DNA of 50,154 nucleotides from Planctomycetaceae bacterium UBA2972. GTDB taxonomy: Bacteria; Planctomycetota; Planctomycetia; Pirellulales; Pirellulaceae. The stretch covers positions 9,557-59,710 of the forward strand of contig DEAW01000105.1 of assembly GCA_002348315.1 (NCBI GenBank). The letters are read 5' to 3'. Made by a program: the position numbers and the translations under genes. Within the stretch, counting starts at the first letter, position 1. The number at the start of each line of letters is the position of its first letter. The notes beneath the pieces were generated by a model that saw only the letters and a program-made list of their open reading frames with translations, did not search any database and was not told where the DNA came from. Shown in pieces: positions 9,907 to 18,766 of the stretch.

Positions 9907-10446
9907 TCAATTCCGATACTGTTCACGGAGGAAATTTCGACAATCGCTAAAGAACGAATGGTATTCGGCAGTTTGAAAATCCGGATACGTCCAACGGCTG
10001 GTTTGCCATTGATTACGGTGGAAGTAAATGGTTACTTCCGCGAAGATTCCATCAGCCAGATACAATCGATGATCCCGATCTTTGGTGGTGGCCAACACGA
10101 GTTTGGCTTCGGTCAAATAACCAGGGTCGATATTCACCGGACGAGCGACATGTTCACTCTTATTCTTATCGGCATATTCGTCTTCCCAGTCATTTGTTAG
10201 ATGCTTGATTTTCGGCAAATCCTCCATATCAATCAGCGATTTCACGGCCCAAAACTGTTTTTTGAGTCCTGAACCCATACTCGGCTCATAATACGTCGTT
10301 TGATCGAACTGGTAGATTGGCGAAGTAAATGCAATCTCCCCCCATTGAAGTTCAATCTGCGACCGAACATAGTCCAATGACGATTCGGTGTGCCCAAAGG
10401 CTCCGACGACTAATAGCACATCACGTTGCGGTCGAATGTCACCCAT
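9907..10446 (-). CDS. DUF4416 family protein
   Basis: A 179-residue soluble protein matching the DUF4416 pattern: an N-terminal LLVVGAF strand, the YYEPSMGSGLKKQFW block, then RPVNIDPGYLTEAKLVLATTK and a C-terminal YPDFQTAEYHSFF segment. The family is widespread in planctomycetes, deltaproteobacteria and thermophiles and has no established function. It lies between proS (45 bp upstream) and the WecA-like gene (79 bp downstream) on the same strand, so it is probably part of their operon. The ATG at 10446 gives a full-length family N-terminus. Confidence 0.85.
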   Translation of the reverse strand: MGDIRPQRDVLLVVGAFGHTESSLDYVRSQIELQWGEIAFTSPIYQFDQTTYYEPSMGSGLKKQFWAVKSLIDMEDLPKIKHLTNDWEDEYADKNKSEHVARPVNIDPGYLTEAKLVLATTKDRDHRLYLADGIFAEVTIYFHRNQWQTSRWTYPDFQTAEYHSFFSDCRNFLREQYRN

Positions 10447-10491
10447 CGTCTCTACTCATTCGTCCTTACTGACTGTTGCCATGATGGCAGT

Positions 10492-11997
10492 TTAGTATGA
10501 GCGTCCAAAGATGGCTCGCCGGGAGCTCGGCTTCCCGGTAAAGATACAGGTACCTTGCTCTGCGGGTTGATCGAGCGGCATACAGCGGATTGTCACTTTG
10601 TACTTAGCAATCGTCTCAAGTACCTGCTGTTCACCTTCCACAAAATGGCAGCTGGCAAAACCAGCCTGTTGCCCATCCTTTTCCGAAAAGTAGGCTTCAA
10701 ATTCTTCCAGGGAATTGATCTCTCGAGTGTTTTCTTCTCGTAGTTTCAATGCGCGGTCAAACAAGCCTTGCTGGAACGATTCCAACAGCCCCACGACGCC
10801 ACTCACGAATTCATCTCGCCCAATCGACTCGGTCGAACCGGTATCACGTCGCCCGACAAAGACCTGATTGTTTTCGATGTCACGAGGACCAACTTCAACT
10901 CGAATCGGTACTCCTCGTTTCACGTGATACCATTTCTTTTCACCACCCCGCATATCCCGATCGTCGATCAGGACGCGAATTTTTCCGTCCGCATAAAACT
11001 GTGATTCCAGATCCTGTTTCAACGCATCGCAGAAGTCCAGTACTTGCTGTTTGGTTTCATCACCTTTGATGATCGGAAGAATGACGATTTGTTTGGGAGC
11101 CAGACGTGGAGGTAGTACCAGTCCATCGTCATCGCTGTGAGTCATAATCAAAGCACCCACCAACCGAGTCGATACTCCCCAGGACGTGGTCCAGGCAAAT
11201 TGCTGTTCGCCCTGCTGATCCTGATAAACGATCTCCTGAGCCTTGGAAAAATTCTGTCCCAGAAAGTGGGAAGTGCCTGCCTGCAGTGCTTTGAAATCCT
11301 GCATCATGGCTTCGATCGTTAACGTGGAAACTGCACCGGGAAATCGCTCGTCCACAGTCTTCTCACCTTTGATCACTGGCATCGCCATTACGTTTTCAGC
11401 AAAATCCGCATAAACATCCAGCATCAATCGGGTTTCTTCCAGAGCTTCCTCTTCGGTGGCATGGCAAGTGTGTCCTTCCTGCCAAAGGAATTCAGCAGTA
11501 CGGAGAAACATTCGCGTCCGCATTTCCCAACGAACCACGTTGGCCCATTGATTGATTTTGATGGGCAGGTCGCGATAGGACTGAACCCACTTTGCATACA
11601 TCGATCCAATAATCGTTTCGCTTGTGGGGCGGACGATTAATGGCTCTTCCAATGGACCAGCCGGTACCAGGCCTCCGTCAGGACCAGGCTCGAGTCGATG
11701 ATGAGTCACCACCGCACATTCCTTGGCGAATCCATCGACGTGCTCTGCTTCTTTCTCCAGAAAACTCATTGGTATGAACAGAGGGAAGTAAGCGTTGACA
11801 TGCCCGGTATCTTTGAACATGCCGTCCAACACCTGTTGCATATTCTCCCAAATAGACCAACCCCATGGCTTGATGACCATACATCCGCGGACAGGAGAGA
11901 CTTCAGCGAGGTCTGCTGCCTTTATAACCTGCTGATACCACTGTGGGTAATCTTCACTGCGAGTAGGACTGATAGCCGTACGATTCTGTTTGCCCAT
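10492..11997 (-). CDS. proS: Prolyl-tRNA synthetase, archaeal/eukaryotic-type
   Basis: A 501-residue class II synthetase that charges tRNA-Pro in the cytoplasm. Visible are the N-terminal YPQWYQQVIKAADLAEVSPV block, the motif 2 region RWEMRTRMFLRTAEFLWQEG, the motif 3 region GVSTRLVGALIMTHSDD, an anticodon-binding domain beginning near LAPKQIVILPI, and a C-terminal extension ending GRSY. The length of about 500 and the lack of a YbaK-like editing insertion fit the archaeal/eukaryotic (ProS type 3) form and not the longer bacterial form. It is the first gene of a four-gene minus-strand run. No T-box-like leader is evident upstream. Confidence 0.95.
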   Translation of the reverse strand: MGKQNRTAISPTRSEDYPQWYQQVIKAADLAEVSPVRGCMVIKPWGWSIWENMQQVLDGMFKDTGHVNAYFPLFIPMSFLEKEAEHVDGFAKECAVVTHHRLEPGPDGGLVPAGPLEEPLIVRPTSETIIGSMYAKWVQSYRDLPIKINQWANVVRWEMRTRMFLRTAEFLWQEGHTCHATEEEALEETRLMLDVYADFAENVMAMPVIKGEKTVDERFPGAVSTLTIEAMMQDFKALQAGTSHFLGQNFSKAQEIVYQDQQGEQQFAWTTSWGVSTRLVGALIMTHSDDDGLVLPPRLAPKQIVILPIIKGDETKQQVLDFCDALKQDLESQFYADGKIRVLIDDRDMRGGEKKWYHVKRGVPIRVEVGPRDIENNQVFVGRRDTGSTESIGRDEFVSGVVGLLESFQQGLFDRALKLREENTREINSLEEFEAYFSEKDGQQAGFASCHFVEGEQQVLETIAKYKVTIRCMPLDQPAEQGTCIFTGKPSSRRAIFGRSY

Positions 11998-12234
11998 GGA
12001 TTACTTTCTCAATCAACCTTCTGTGTGCCAACCACGGCACTTGCCGGATTACTTTTTCTTGCCGAGACGCAACGTGTTAACAAGTAGCCCCCTATTTTAG
12101 GTCAGCCAGGCCGAATGCGACAACCAGAGAAATACGAATGCTCCCTTGTCGGTTCAAAGTTTTCCAGTAAGATTGCCTCTGAACAGGAACAACCTTGCAA
12201 TTCCTTACCTCCCCTCTTACCAAAAATCGAAACT

Positions 12235-13242
12235 ATGGGTCGTAAATACATCAATCAATTCAGTGAAGGCGAGAGCATCAATCAGGTGTTCGTCGCCAAC
12301 GGGAAACAACTACGTCACAACCGACAGGGCAACCTCTATCTGCAACTTTCACTTTCGGATAAATCCGGCAGTGTGAACGCCATGCAGTGGAATGCCAACC
12401 AGGACATCTATGACAGTTTTGAAAATGGCGATTTTGTCCTGATCAAAGGAACCACTCAACTGTTCAATGGAAACCTACAGATCATTGTGCAGAATCTAAA
12501 GAAAGCCGATGAGTCGCGTGTCGATGAAAGTGAATTCCATACGCTAACCAATGAAAACATTGGGCAACTTATCGTTCAACTGCGTCAGTTTGTGGATTCC
12601 ATCAACCAACCTGAATTACGTAGCCTGTCGCAACAATATCTCGATACTACTGAAATCATGGATAAATTCAGTCAGGCTCCGGCGGGTGTCAAAAACCATC
12701 ATGCCTACCAGGGCGGCTTATTACATCACGTGGTTTCCCTGATGGAGTTAGCCGAATCTGTGGTTAAACACTATCCTCAGGTGGACCGCGATCTGGTTTT
12801 AGCGGGAGTACTACTTCACGATCTGTCGAAAACTGACGAGTTGTCCTACGAAAGGAGTCTCGAATACACCGACGAAGGTCAATTGGTAGGACATTTGGTC
12901 ATGGGAGTGGAACTTGTTGGTAAACAGATCGCTCGCTGGGAAGCGGAACAAAACAAAACCTTCCCGCACGACCTGGCAATCCAATTGAAGCATCTGATTG
13001 TGAGTCATCACGGCCAGTATGATTTTGGCAGTCCCAAATTACCAATGACACTCGAAGCGTTGATCTTGCACATGATTGACAATCTGGATGCCAAGGTACA
13101 TCAGTTCTCTCATGCCATGGACAGTGAAGCCAATCCGGGCGCCAACTGGACTCCTTACATCCCATCACTTGGCCGCAAGCTTTATAAGAAGACTTTACAA
13201 AATCAAAAACAGAATCCACCGTCTGCTTCCTCCGGCGATTGA
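12235..13242 (+). CDS. YhaM-type 3'-5' exoribonuclease (OB-fold plus HD domain)
   Basis: A protein of about 335 residues with an N-terminal OB-fold nucleic-acid-binding domain (residues about 5-95, with NLYLQLSLSDKSG and GDFVLIKG strands). An HD phosphohydrolase domain follows (about 150-310), with the metal-binding residues in NHHAYQGGLLHHV (HH at 155-156 and 164-165) and LLHDLSKTDE (H195, D196). This is the layout of the YhaM/CBF1 exonucleases that degrade RNA and single-stranded DNA. The frame is open from an ATG at 12115, but homology starts at the ATG at 12235 (MGRKYINQF), so I use that. It precedes RNase R, giving two exonucleases in a row. Confidence 0.85.
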   Translation: MGRKYINQFSEGESINQVFVANGKQLRHNRQGNLYLQLSLSDKSGSVNAMQWNANQDIYDSFENGDFVLIKGTTQLFNGNLQIIVQNLKKADESRVDESEFHTLTNENIGQLIVQLRQFVDSINQPELRSLSQQYLDTTEIMDKFSQAPAGVKNHHAYQGGLLHHVVSLMELAESVVKHYPQVDRDLVLAGVLLHDLSKTDELSYERSLEYTDEGQLVGHLVMGVELVGKQIARWEAEQNKTFPHDLAIQLKHLIVSHHGQYDFGSPKLPMTLEALILHMIDNLDAKVHQFSHAMDSEANPGANWTPYIPSLGRKLYKKTLQNQKQNPPSASSGD

Positions 13243-13344
13243 GTTGGGGATTCCCTCCGTTAAACTTGTAATTATCGGTGGAAACGTCCAGAATCGGATG
13301 ACAACTAACGGCTCAAGCGCCGGCAACAACACAAGAGAACCGAC

Positions 13345-15687
13345 ATGGACCTGCAAGAACTGGAAAGGCTGATTCTGGAACATATCCGGAAGGAAAACTA
13401 TCATCCGGTCAAACCGAGGGTCATCTGTAAGCAGCTGCAATTGAGTCCGGACGACCGTCATCTGGTTCGCCGGGCTGTCAAAAGCCTCATTCGACAGGGA
13501 ACTGCACGCTTTGGCCCCAAACATCTAGTCATGGCTGCCGATGAAGCTCCTCAAGCAAGTCGCCCTGCTCTTACGACTGCTCCTGCCGCTACTGCCGAAA
13601 CCACCAACACGATCGCTGGAAAATTCTTCAAAGCCTCGGGAGGGTTCGGGTTTGTACGACCAGAAGGCACTCCTGCCTCTGCCGGACGTGACGTGGATCT
13701 GTATATTCCTCGTCATGACATTTTAGATGCCTACCACGGCGACACAGTACGCGTACGACTCGCGCCGGGAAGCCGTAAGCGAGGGCGGGAAAACGAGCAG
13801 CAACGAGCCCAAATCGTCGAAGTAATCGAACGAGATCGCTACCAGTTTGTTGGTACTTACCACGTGCTCAACGAGGTCGGGTTTGTAAAAGTTGATGGAA
13901 CGCATTTTCAACAACCTGTGCCCGTCGGAGACCCGGGCGCCAAAGGAGCACAACCCGGACTCAAGGTGGTCATCGAAATGGTTCGCTTCCCTTCCGCGTA
14001 TGATGATGGTGAAGCCGTCATTACTGATGTACTGGGAGAACGAGGGGAAACCGGAGTCGATACTAAAATGGTGATCGCAGAGTTCAATCTGCGAGTGGAT
14101 TTCCCGGAAGAGGTCTTAGAGGATGCTCGCCGCCAGGCAGAAGCCTTTGATGAAAATGACTTCAGCAACCGCGAAGACCTGACGACGAAAACCACGCTGA
14201 CCATTGATCCTTTCGACGCTCGTGATTTTGATGATGCCATTAGTCTCGAGCAAACAGAGAATGGACACTGGATTTTAGGTGTACATATTGCTGATGTTGC
14301 TCACTTCGTCCCCCCGGGGTCAGCCTTGGATGTGGAAGCAGCCATCCGGGCAACCAGTGTGTATTTGCCTGACATGGTCATCCCGATGCTGCCGGAAGTT
14401 ATTTCCAATAACCTGGCAAGTCTGCAGCCTCATAAGAATAGATACGCTAAGACGGTCTTTATCGAATTCACTTCCGATGGCATTCCGGTTACCTGCGATG
14501 TCAAACGGTCAGTTATCAACAGTGACCATCGGTTTAATTACGAAGAAGTTGATGACTTTTTGTCGCATCGTGCCAAGTGGAAAGAGCAACTCGACGAGAA
14601 GGTTTACTATCTACTCGACCACATGCATTCATTAGCGATGTTGTTGCGAAAGCGGCGAATGGAAAATGGCTCACTGGAAGTTGGCCTGCCGGAAGTCAAA
14701 ATTGACCTGGATAACCGAGGGCAGGTTTCCGGAGCACATCGAGTGGTCAATACAGAGAGTCATCAAATCATTGAGGAGTTCATGCTGGCTGCCAATCAGG
14801 CCGTGGCAACGCTACTGAATGACCATGAACTTAAATTCCTGCGTCGCATTCATCCCGATCCTTCCCCTCGCAAACTGGCCAAACTCACTCAGTTTGTGAA
14901 TGATATGGGCGTCGAAACTGAAGAGATCACAAATCGATTTCAAATCAAAAAAATCGTCGAGCAAATCGTCGACAAGCCATTTGAGCAGTCCATTCAACTG
15001 GCAATCCTCAAGAGCATGCAAAAAGCAGTGTACGGTCCAGAAGAAGAACGACACTATGCGCTTAACTTCGAGCATTACGGACACTTTACTTCCCCCATTC
15101 GTAGATATCCTGACCTGACCATCCACCGGCTGTGTAATCAGATCATTGACAAAAAACCACCTGTACAGGATCTCCCAAAACTGATTGAGCTTGGAAATCA
15201 TTGTTCTGATCGCGAACGTAATGCCGAGTCAGCGGAACGAGAACTAAAGAAACTAAAACTACTGAAATATCTGCAGGACCACGCCGACAGAGAATTTGTC
15301 GCGGTGGTGACCGGAGTCGAAAACTTTGGGTTGTTTGTACAGGGAGTCAAAGTTCCCTTTGAGGGACTTATTTCCGTCACTGCGTTGAAGGATGATCACT
15401 ACACCATGGTGACTGGAGCCCATGCTTTGGTCGGTCATCGCAGCGGCAACGATTTCCGACTTGGGGATACTTTGGCTGTCAAAGTACACCATATTGATTT
15501 GGAACGTCGGGAAGTCGACCTGATGTTCGTCAAAAAGCTGATCTCCGTTGGAGGCCCACCATTGCAGCGTCCTCAGGCAGGAGACCGCGGGCGACAGGGA
15601 CACCGAAAACGTCGGGGCAATCCGAAAAAACGCTCGACTTTACGAGCGATTGCTAAGCGAAAAAAGAAGCGGCAACGACGAAGATAA
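13345..15687 (+). CDS. rnr: Ribonuclease R (RNB family 3'-5' exoribonuclease)
   Basis: A 780-residue enzyme of cytoplasmic RNA decay that degrades structured RNA. In order: an N-terminal winged-helix-like region (about 1-65), cold-shock/OB domains (about 90-230) starting near KFFKASGGFGFVRPEG, the RNB catalytic domain with the metal-binding DPFDARDFDDA at residues 288-298, the HFTSPIRRYPDL motif, an S1 domain near the C-terminus (FVAVVTGVENFGLFVQG), and a basic tail of Arg/Lys. Length and order match RNase R/VacB. The ATG at 13345 starts directly at the helix-turn-helix region. It lies 102 bp downstream of the YhaM-type gene. Confidence 0.95.
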   Translation: MDLQELERLILEHIRKENYHPVKPRVICKQLQLSPDDRHLVRRAVKSLIRQGTARFGPKHLVMAADEAPQASRPALTTAPAATAETTNTIAGKFFKASGGFGFVRPEGTPASAGRDVDLYIPRHDILDAYHGDTVRVRLAPGSRKRGRENEQQRAQIVEVIERDRYQFVGTYHVLNEVGFVKVDGTHFQQPVPVGDPGAKGAQPGLKVVIEMVRFPSAYDDGEAVITDVLGERGETGVDTKMVIAEFNLRVDFPEEVLEDARRQAEAFDENDFSNREDLTTKTTLTIDPFDARDFDDAISLEQTENGHWILGVHIADVAHFVPPGSALDVEAAIRATSVYLPDMVIPMLPEVISNNLASLQPHKNRYAKTVFIEFTSDGIPVTCDVKRSVINSDHRFNYEEVDDFLSHRAKWKEQLDEKVYYLLDHMHSLAMLLRKRRMENGSLEVGLPEVKIDLDNRGQVSGAHRVVNTESHQIIEEFMLAANQAVATLLNDHELKFLRRIHPDPSPRKLAKLTQFVNDMGVETEEITNRFQIKKIVEQIVDKPFEQSIQLAILKSMQKAVYGPEEERHYALNFEHYGHFTSPIRRYPDLTIHRLCNQIIDKKPPVQDLPKLIELGNHCSDRERNAESAERELKKLKLLKYLQDHADREFVAVVTGVENFGLFVQGVKVPFEGLISVTALKDDHYTMVTGAHALVGHRSGNDFRLGDTLAVKVHHIDLERREVDLMFVKKLISVGGPPLQRPQAGDRGRQGHRKRRGNPKKRSTLRAIAKRKKKRQRRR

Positions 15688-15808
15688 GGCGCGAAAGTAT
15701 TTCGTTGTGGCTTTTTCGGGGAAAGTATATTCCCATTAGCTTCCGGTTCGATACAATACCTACGACTTCAACGTATGACTCAAAAACCACAAGGTCGCAA
15801 ACACTTCC

Positions 15809-16951
15809 ATGAATGACGCCGCCTCGCAGAATTCAAATCAGACTGCACTCTATTCCTGGCACCAACAGCAAGGTGCGCGGATGGTCGATTTCGCTGGCTG
15901 GCAGATGCCTATTCAATACTCGTCGATCGTGGACGAACACCAGGCCACGAGGCAGAGTGTCACCATCTTTGATGTCTCTCACATGGGTCGCTTGCGGTTT
16001 AATGGAGACGGTGCCGGTGCCCTGCTCGACCGCCTGCTCACTCGCAGTGTTTCGGACATGCAGGTTGGCCAGGTGCGGTATTCCCTGATGTGTAACCATG
16101 AAGGAGGTATCCTCGACGACGTCCTGGTCTACCATTTGGAAACCCCCAGTGGAACGCGGTATTTCCTGTTGGTCGTGAATGCTTCGAATCGTGAAAAAAT
16201 TGTTCAGTGGATCGAAGCCCAGTGGCCTGATCAGGCCGCGGTTGAACTTTGTGACCGCACACTGGAAACGTCGATGCTTGCCATTCAGGGTCCCAATGCC
16301 ATTGCCACCGTGGAACCGCTGGTCAGTATCAATGTCAGCGAAATGAAATACTTTCGAACGAAAGTTACTAACCAGATGAACAAGCCCTGTATCGTTAGTC
16401 GCACCGGCTATACAGGAGAAGATGGCGTCGAACTTATCATACGTCAGGGTCAGACCGAGCATGTGCTGCAGAATATTCTTGCTGCCGGCAGGCAATTCAA
16501 TATTTCACCGGCGGGATTAGGAGCACGAGACACGTTGCGGCTTGAGTCAGCCATGCCACTGTATGGACACGAATTGAACGAAGAGATAAACCCGCTCGAG
16601 GCCGGATTAGCGTTCGCCGTTTCTTGGCAGGATCAAGCGGGGAACGAGCGAGAATTTATCGGTCGGGACGCCTTAGCTGAAATCAAAGATTCCGGACTCC
16701 AACGTCAACGTGTCGGACTGAAAATGGACGGCAGACGACCCGCTCGGGATGGCTATACCGTTCTCGCCGATGGGGAAAGTGTCGGGATTGTTACCAGTGG
16801 TACCTTCTCGCCGACATTGCAAAAACCAATCGCAATGGCTTATGTCTCTGCAGAGCTAGCCGAACCGGGCAAGCAGGTGGACGTTGATGTACGAGGTACA
16901 TTGATTCCTGCCACCATCTGTCCGCTCCCGTTTTATAAGCGAACATCTTAA
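15809..16951 (+). CDS. gcvT: Glycine cleavage system T protein (aminomethyltransferase)
   Basis: A 380-residue tetrahydrofolate-dependent aminomethyltransferase. It takes the methylamine group from lipoylated GcvH, releasing ammonia and making 5,10-methylene-THF. Recognised by the N-terminal FAGWQMPIQY and FDVSHMGRLRFNG motifs, SRTGYTGEDGVELI in the middle, and GLGARDTLRLESAMPLYGHE, followed by the C-terminal barrel (KPIAMAYVSAEL). Length is normal. It is the first gene of the gcvT-H-PA-PB-lipoyl ligase run. The upstream 121 bp contains no glycine-riboswitch-like structure that I can see. Confidence 0.96.
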   Translation: MNDAASQNSNQTALYSWHQQQGARMVDFAGWQMPIQYSSIVDEHQATRQSVTIFDVSHMGRLRFNGDGAGALLDRLLTRSVSDMQVGQVRYSLMCNHEGGILDDVLVYHLETPSGTRYFLLVVNASNREKIVQWIEAQWPDQAAVELCDRTLETSMLAIQGPNAIATVEPLVSINVSEMKYFRTKVTNQMNKPCIVSRTGYTGEDGVELIIRQGQTEHVLQNILAAGRQFNISPAGLGARDTLRLESAMPLYGHELNEEINPLEAGLAFAVSWQDQAGNEREFIGRDALAEIKDSGLQRQRVGLKMDGRRPARDGYTVLADGESVGIVTSGTFSPTLQKPIAMAYVSAELAEPGKQVDVDVRGTLIPATICPLPFYKRTS

Positions 16952-16994
16952 CCAAATCATTCACACCGAACTTTCAAGGATTAGGACCAAAGCT

Positions 16995-17387
16995 GTGAAC
17001 GCCGAAGATCTACTTTATTGTGACACTCATGAATGGGTATTTGTTGCCGAACAAGACGGTCAAAAGATTGCGACCGTTGGTATTTCGGCTTTCGCTGTCG
17101 AGCAATTAACAGACCTCGTTTATATGGAGTTACCCACCGTCGGAACGACGGTTACTGCGGGTGAAGAATTTGGCGAAGTTGAATCGGTGAAAGCCGTCAG
17201 CCCACTCTATAGCCCTGTCAGTGGCACGGTCGTCGCTGTCAATGAAGGCCTGCCGGACAATCTGGACACGCTCAATACCGATCCCTATCAGGCAGGTTGG
17301 ATAATGAAAGTGGAAGTTTCTGATGACTTGCCCGCAAACTTACTCGATCATGCCGCTTATCAAAAGCAGTGCGGCGAAGCCGGGTAG
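16995..17387 (+). CDS. gcvH: Glycine cleavage system H protein
   Basis: A 130-residue lipoyl carrier that shuttles the aminomethyl group between the P, T and L proteins. The lipoylation site is Lys66 within GEVESVKAVSPLYSP, as in other H proteins; the DTHEWV motif near the N-terminus is also diagnostic. It starts at GTG (16995), preceded by an AAGGATTAGGA purine-rich stretch, and no in-frame ATG fits the family N-terminus better. It lies 43 bp after gcvT and 56 bp before gcvPA. Confidence 0.96.
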   Translation: MNAEDLLYCDTHEWVFVAEQDGQKIATVGISAFAVEQLTDLVYMELPTVGTTVTAGEEFGEVESVKAVSPLYSPVSGTVVAVNEGLPDNLDTLNTDPYQAGWIMKVEVSDDLPANLLDHAAYQKQCGEAG

Positions 17388-17443
17388 ACGACAACCACGA
17401 CGCAGATACCGCTTCGACTACTCTCTTTCAGACGGCTGATTAA

Positions 17444-18766
17444 ATGCCTTATACCTACAACACCCCTGCTCAGCAGGATGAAATGCTGGCAGCCATCGGT
17501 GCGGCGTCCATTGACGAACTATTTTCGTCGATCCCCGCATCCATGCAACTTAAACGAGCGTTGGATCTTCCACCAGCACTCGGTGAAATTGAACTAACTG
17601 CGCACATGCAGGAATTGGCTCGACAGAATACGGCCGTCTCCCAAAGCACATGTTTTATGGGAGCAGGAAGTTATGACCACTTCGTCCCGGCGGTCATCGA
17701 TACACTCGCTTCCCGCGGAGAGTTCTATACCTCTTATACTCCTTATCAGCCGGAAGTCAGTCAGGGCAACTTGCAGGTGATGTTCGAATACCAAACATTG
17801 ATCTGCCAGTTAACAGGAATGGATGTATCCAATGCCAGTCTGTACGACGGTGGTTCTGCCGCAGTGGAAGCTATGCTGATGGCGATCAGTATCACTCGTC
17901 GCAGTGACAAAGTCGTTGTGTTGGAGTCGGTGCATCCTGAATATCGACAAATCATTGAAACTTACTTTGCCACCATTGGTACCGAAGTCATTACCGTCTC
18001 GGCCGCCGAACAGTTGCAGGATGCTCTGGATGACCAAACAGCCGCAGTGCTGGTGCAGTCACCCAACTTTTTTGGGAATGTGGAAGACCTTACCTCGTTG
18101 GCCGAACAGGTTCACGCTGCCGGCGCCCTGCTGGTATGTAGTGTCGATCCCATCAGCCTGGGCATCTTAAAACGACCAGGGGATGCGGGAGTCGATATCG
18201 TTGTCGCCGAAGGACAGTCGCTGGGAACACCGCTGCTTTACGGTGGCCCCTATTTAGGAATCATGGCCTGTCGTGAGGAATTCGTTCGGAGACTACCGGG
18301 TCGAATTGCTGGACAAACGGTGGATCAGCAAGGTAACCGCTGCTGGGTGTTAACGCTACAGACGCGGGAACAACATATTCGCCGGGAAAAAGCAACGAGT
18401 AATATCTGTACCAATCAGGGATTATTCGCGTTGCGAGCAGCCATCTATCTATCTGTCATGGGACCTGAAGGAATGGGAGATGTGGCGGATCTGTGCCTGC
18501 AAAAAGCACATTACGCTCAACAGCAACTCACAAACCTGGATCGCTTTGAAGCAGTAAGTGATCGCCCCTTCTTTAAAGAATTTGTTATTCGCGACAAAGA
18601 GAATGACGTCAATGGACTGTTGCAGAAAGCCGAAGACTTTAACCTGCTTGCCGGCGTCGCATTAGGGCGATGGTATCCGGAATTGGAGGACTGCCTGCTC
18701 ATTGCTGTCACTGAAAAACGCACTAAAGACGAAATCAATCAATTAGTGGAGGTTCTGGGATCATGA
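17444..18766 (+). CDS. gcvPA: Glycine dehydrogenase (decarboxylating) subunit 1
   Basis: A 440-residue N-terminal-half subunit of the split P protein. It shows the typical MPYTYNTPAQQDEML start, the CFMGAGSYDHFVP and YTPYQPEVSQGNLQ motifs, and DGGSAAVEAMLMA. The subunit pairs with GcvPB to decarboxylate glycine using PLP. Split P proteins are usual in planctomycetes, Firmicutes and Thermus. Its last four bases overlap the gcvPB start (ATGA at 18763-18766), so translation is probably coupled. Confidence 0.96.
   Translation: MPYTYNTPAQQDEMLAAIGAASIDELFSSIPASMQLKRALDLPPALGEIELTAHMQELARQNTAVSQSTCFMGAGSYDHFVPAVIDTLASRGEFYTSYTPYQPEVSQGNLQVMFEYQTLICQLTGMDVSNASLYDGGSAAVEAMLMAISITRRSDKVVVLESVHPEYRQIIETYFATIGTEVITVSAAEQLQDALDDQTAAVLVQSPNFFGNVEDLTSLAEQVHAAGALLVCSVDPISLGILKRPGDAGVDIVVAEGQSLGTPLLYGGPYLGIMACREEFVRRLPGRIAGQTVDQQGNRCWVLTLQTREQHIRREKATSNICTNQGLFALRAAIYLSVMGPEGMGDVADLCLQKAHYAQQQLTNLDRFEAVSDRPFFKEFVIRDKENDVNGLLQKAEDFNLLAGVALGRWYPELEDCLLIAVTEKRTKDEINQLVEVLGS

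Noticed and set aside
12115..12234. N-terminal 40-residue extension of the YhaM-type protein
   Set aside because: Family homology begins at the ATG at 12235, and the extension looks like untranslated leader.
15688..15808. Glycine riboswitch upstream of gcvT
   Set aside because: Only 121 bp, with no tandem aptamer-like pairing that I can find.
15833..16495. 220-aa ORF on the minus strand
   Set aside because: Antisense shadow of gcvT with no homology of its own; gcvT motifs are clear in the plus frame.
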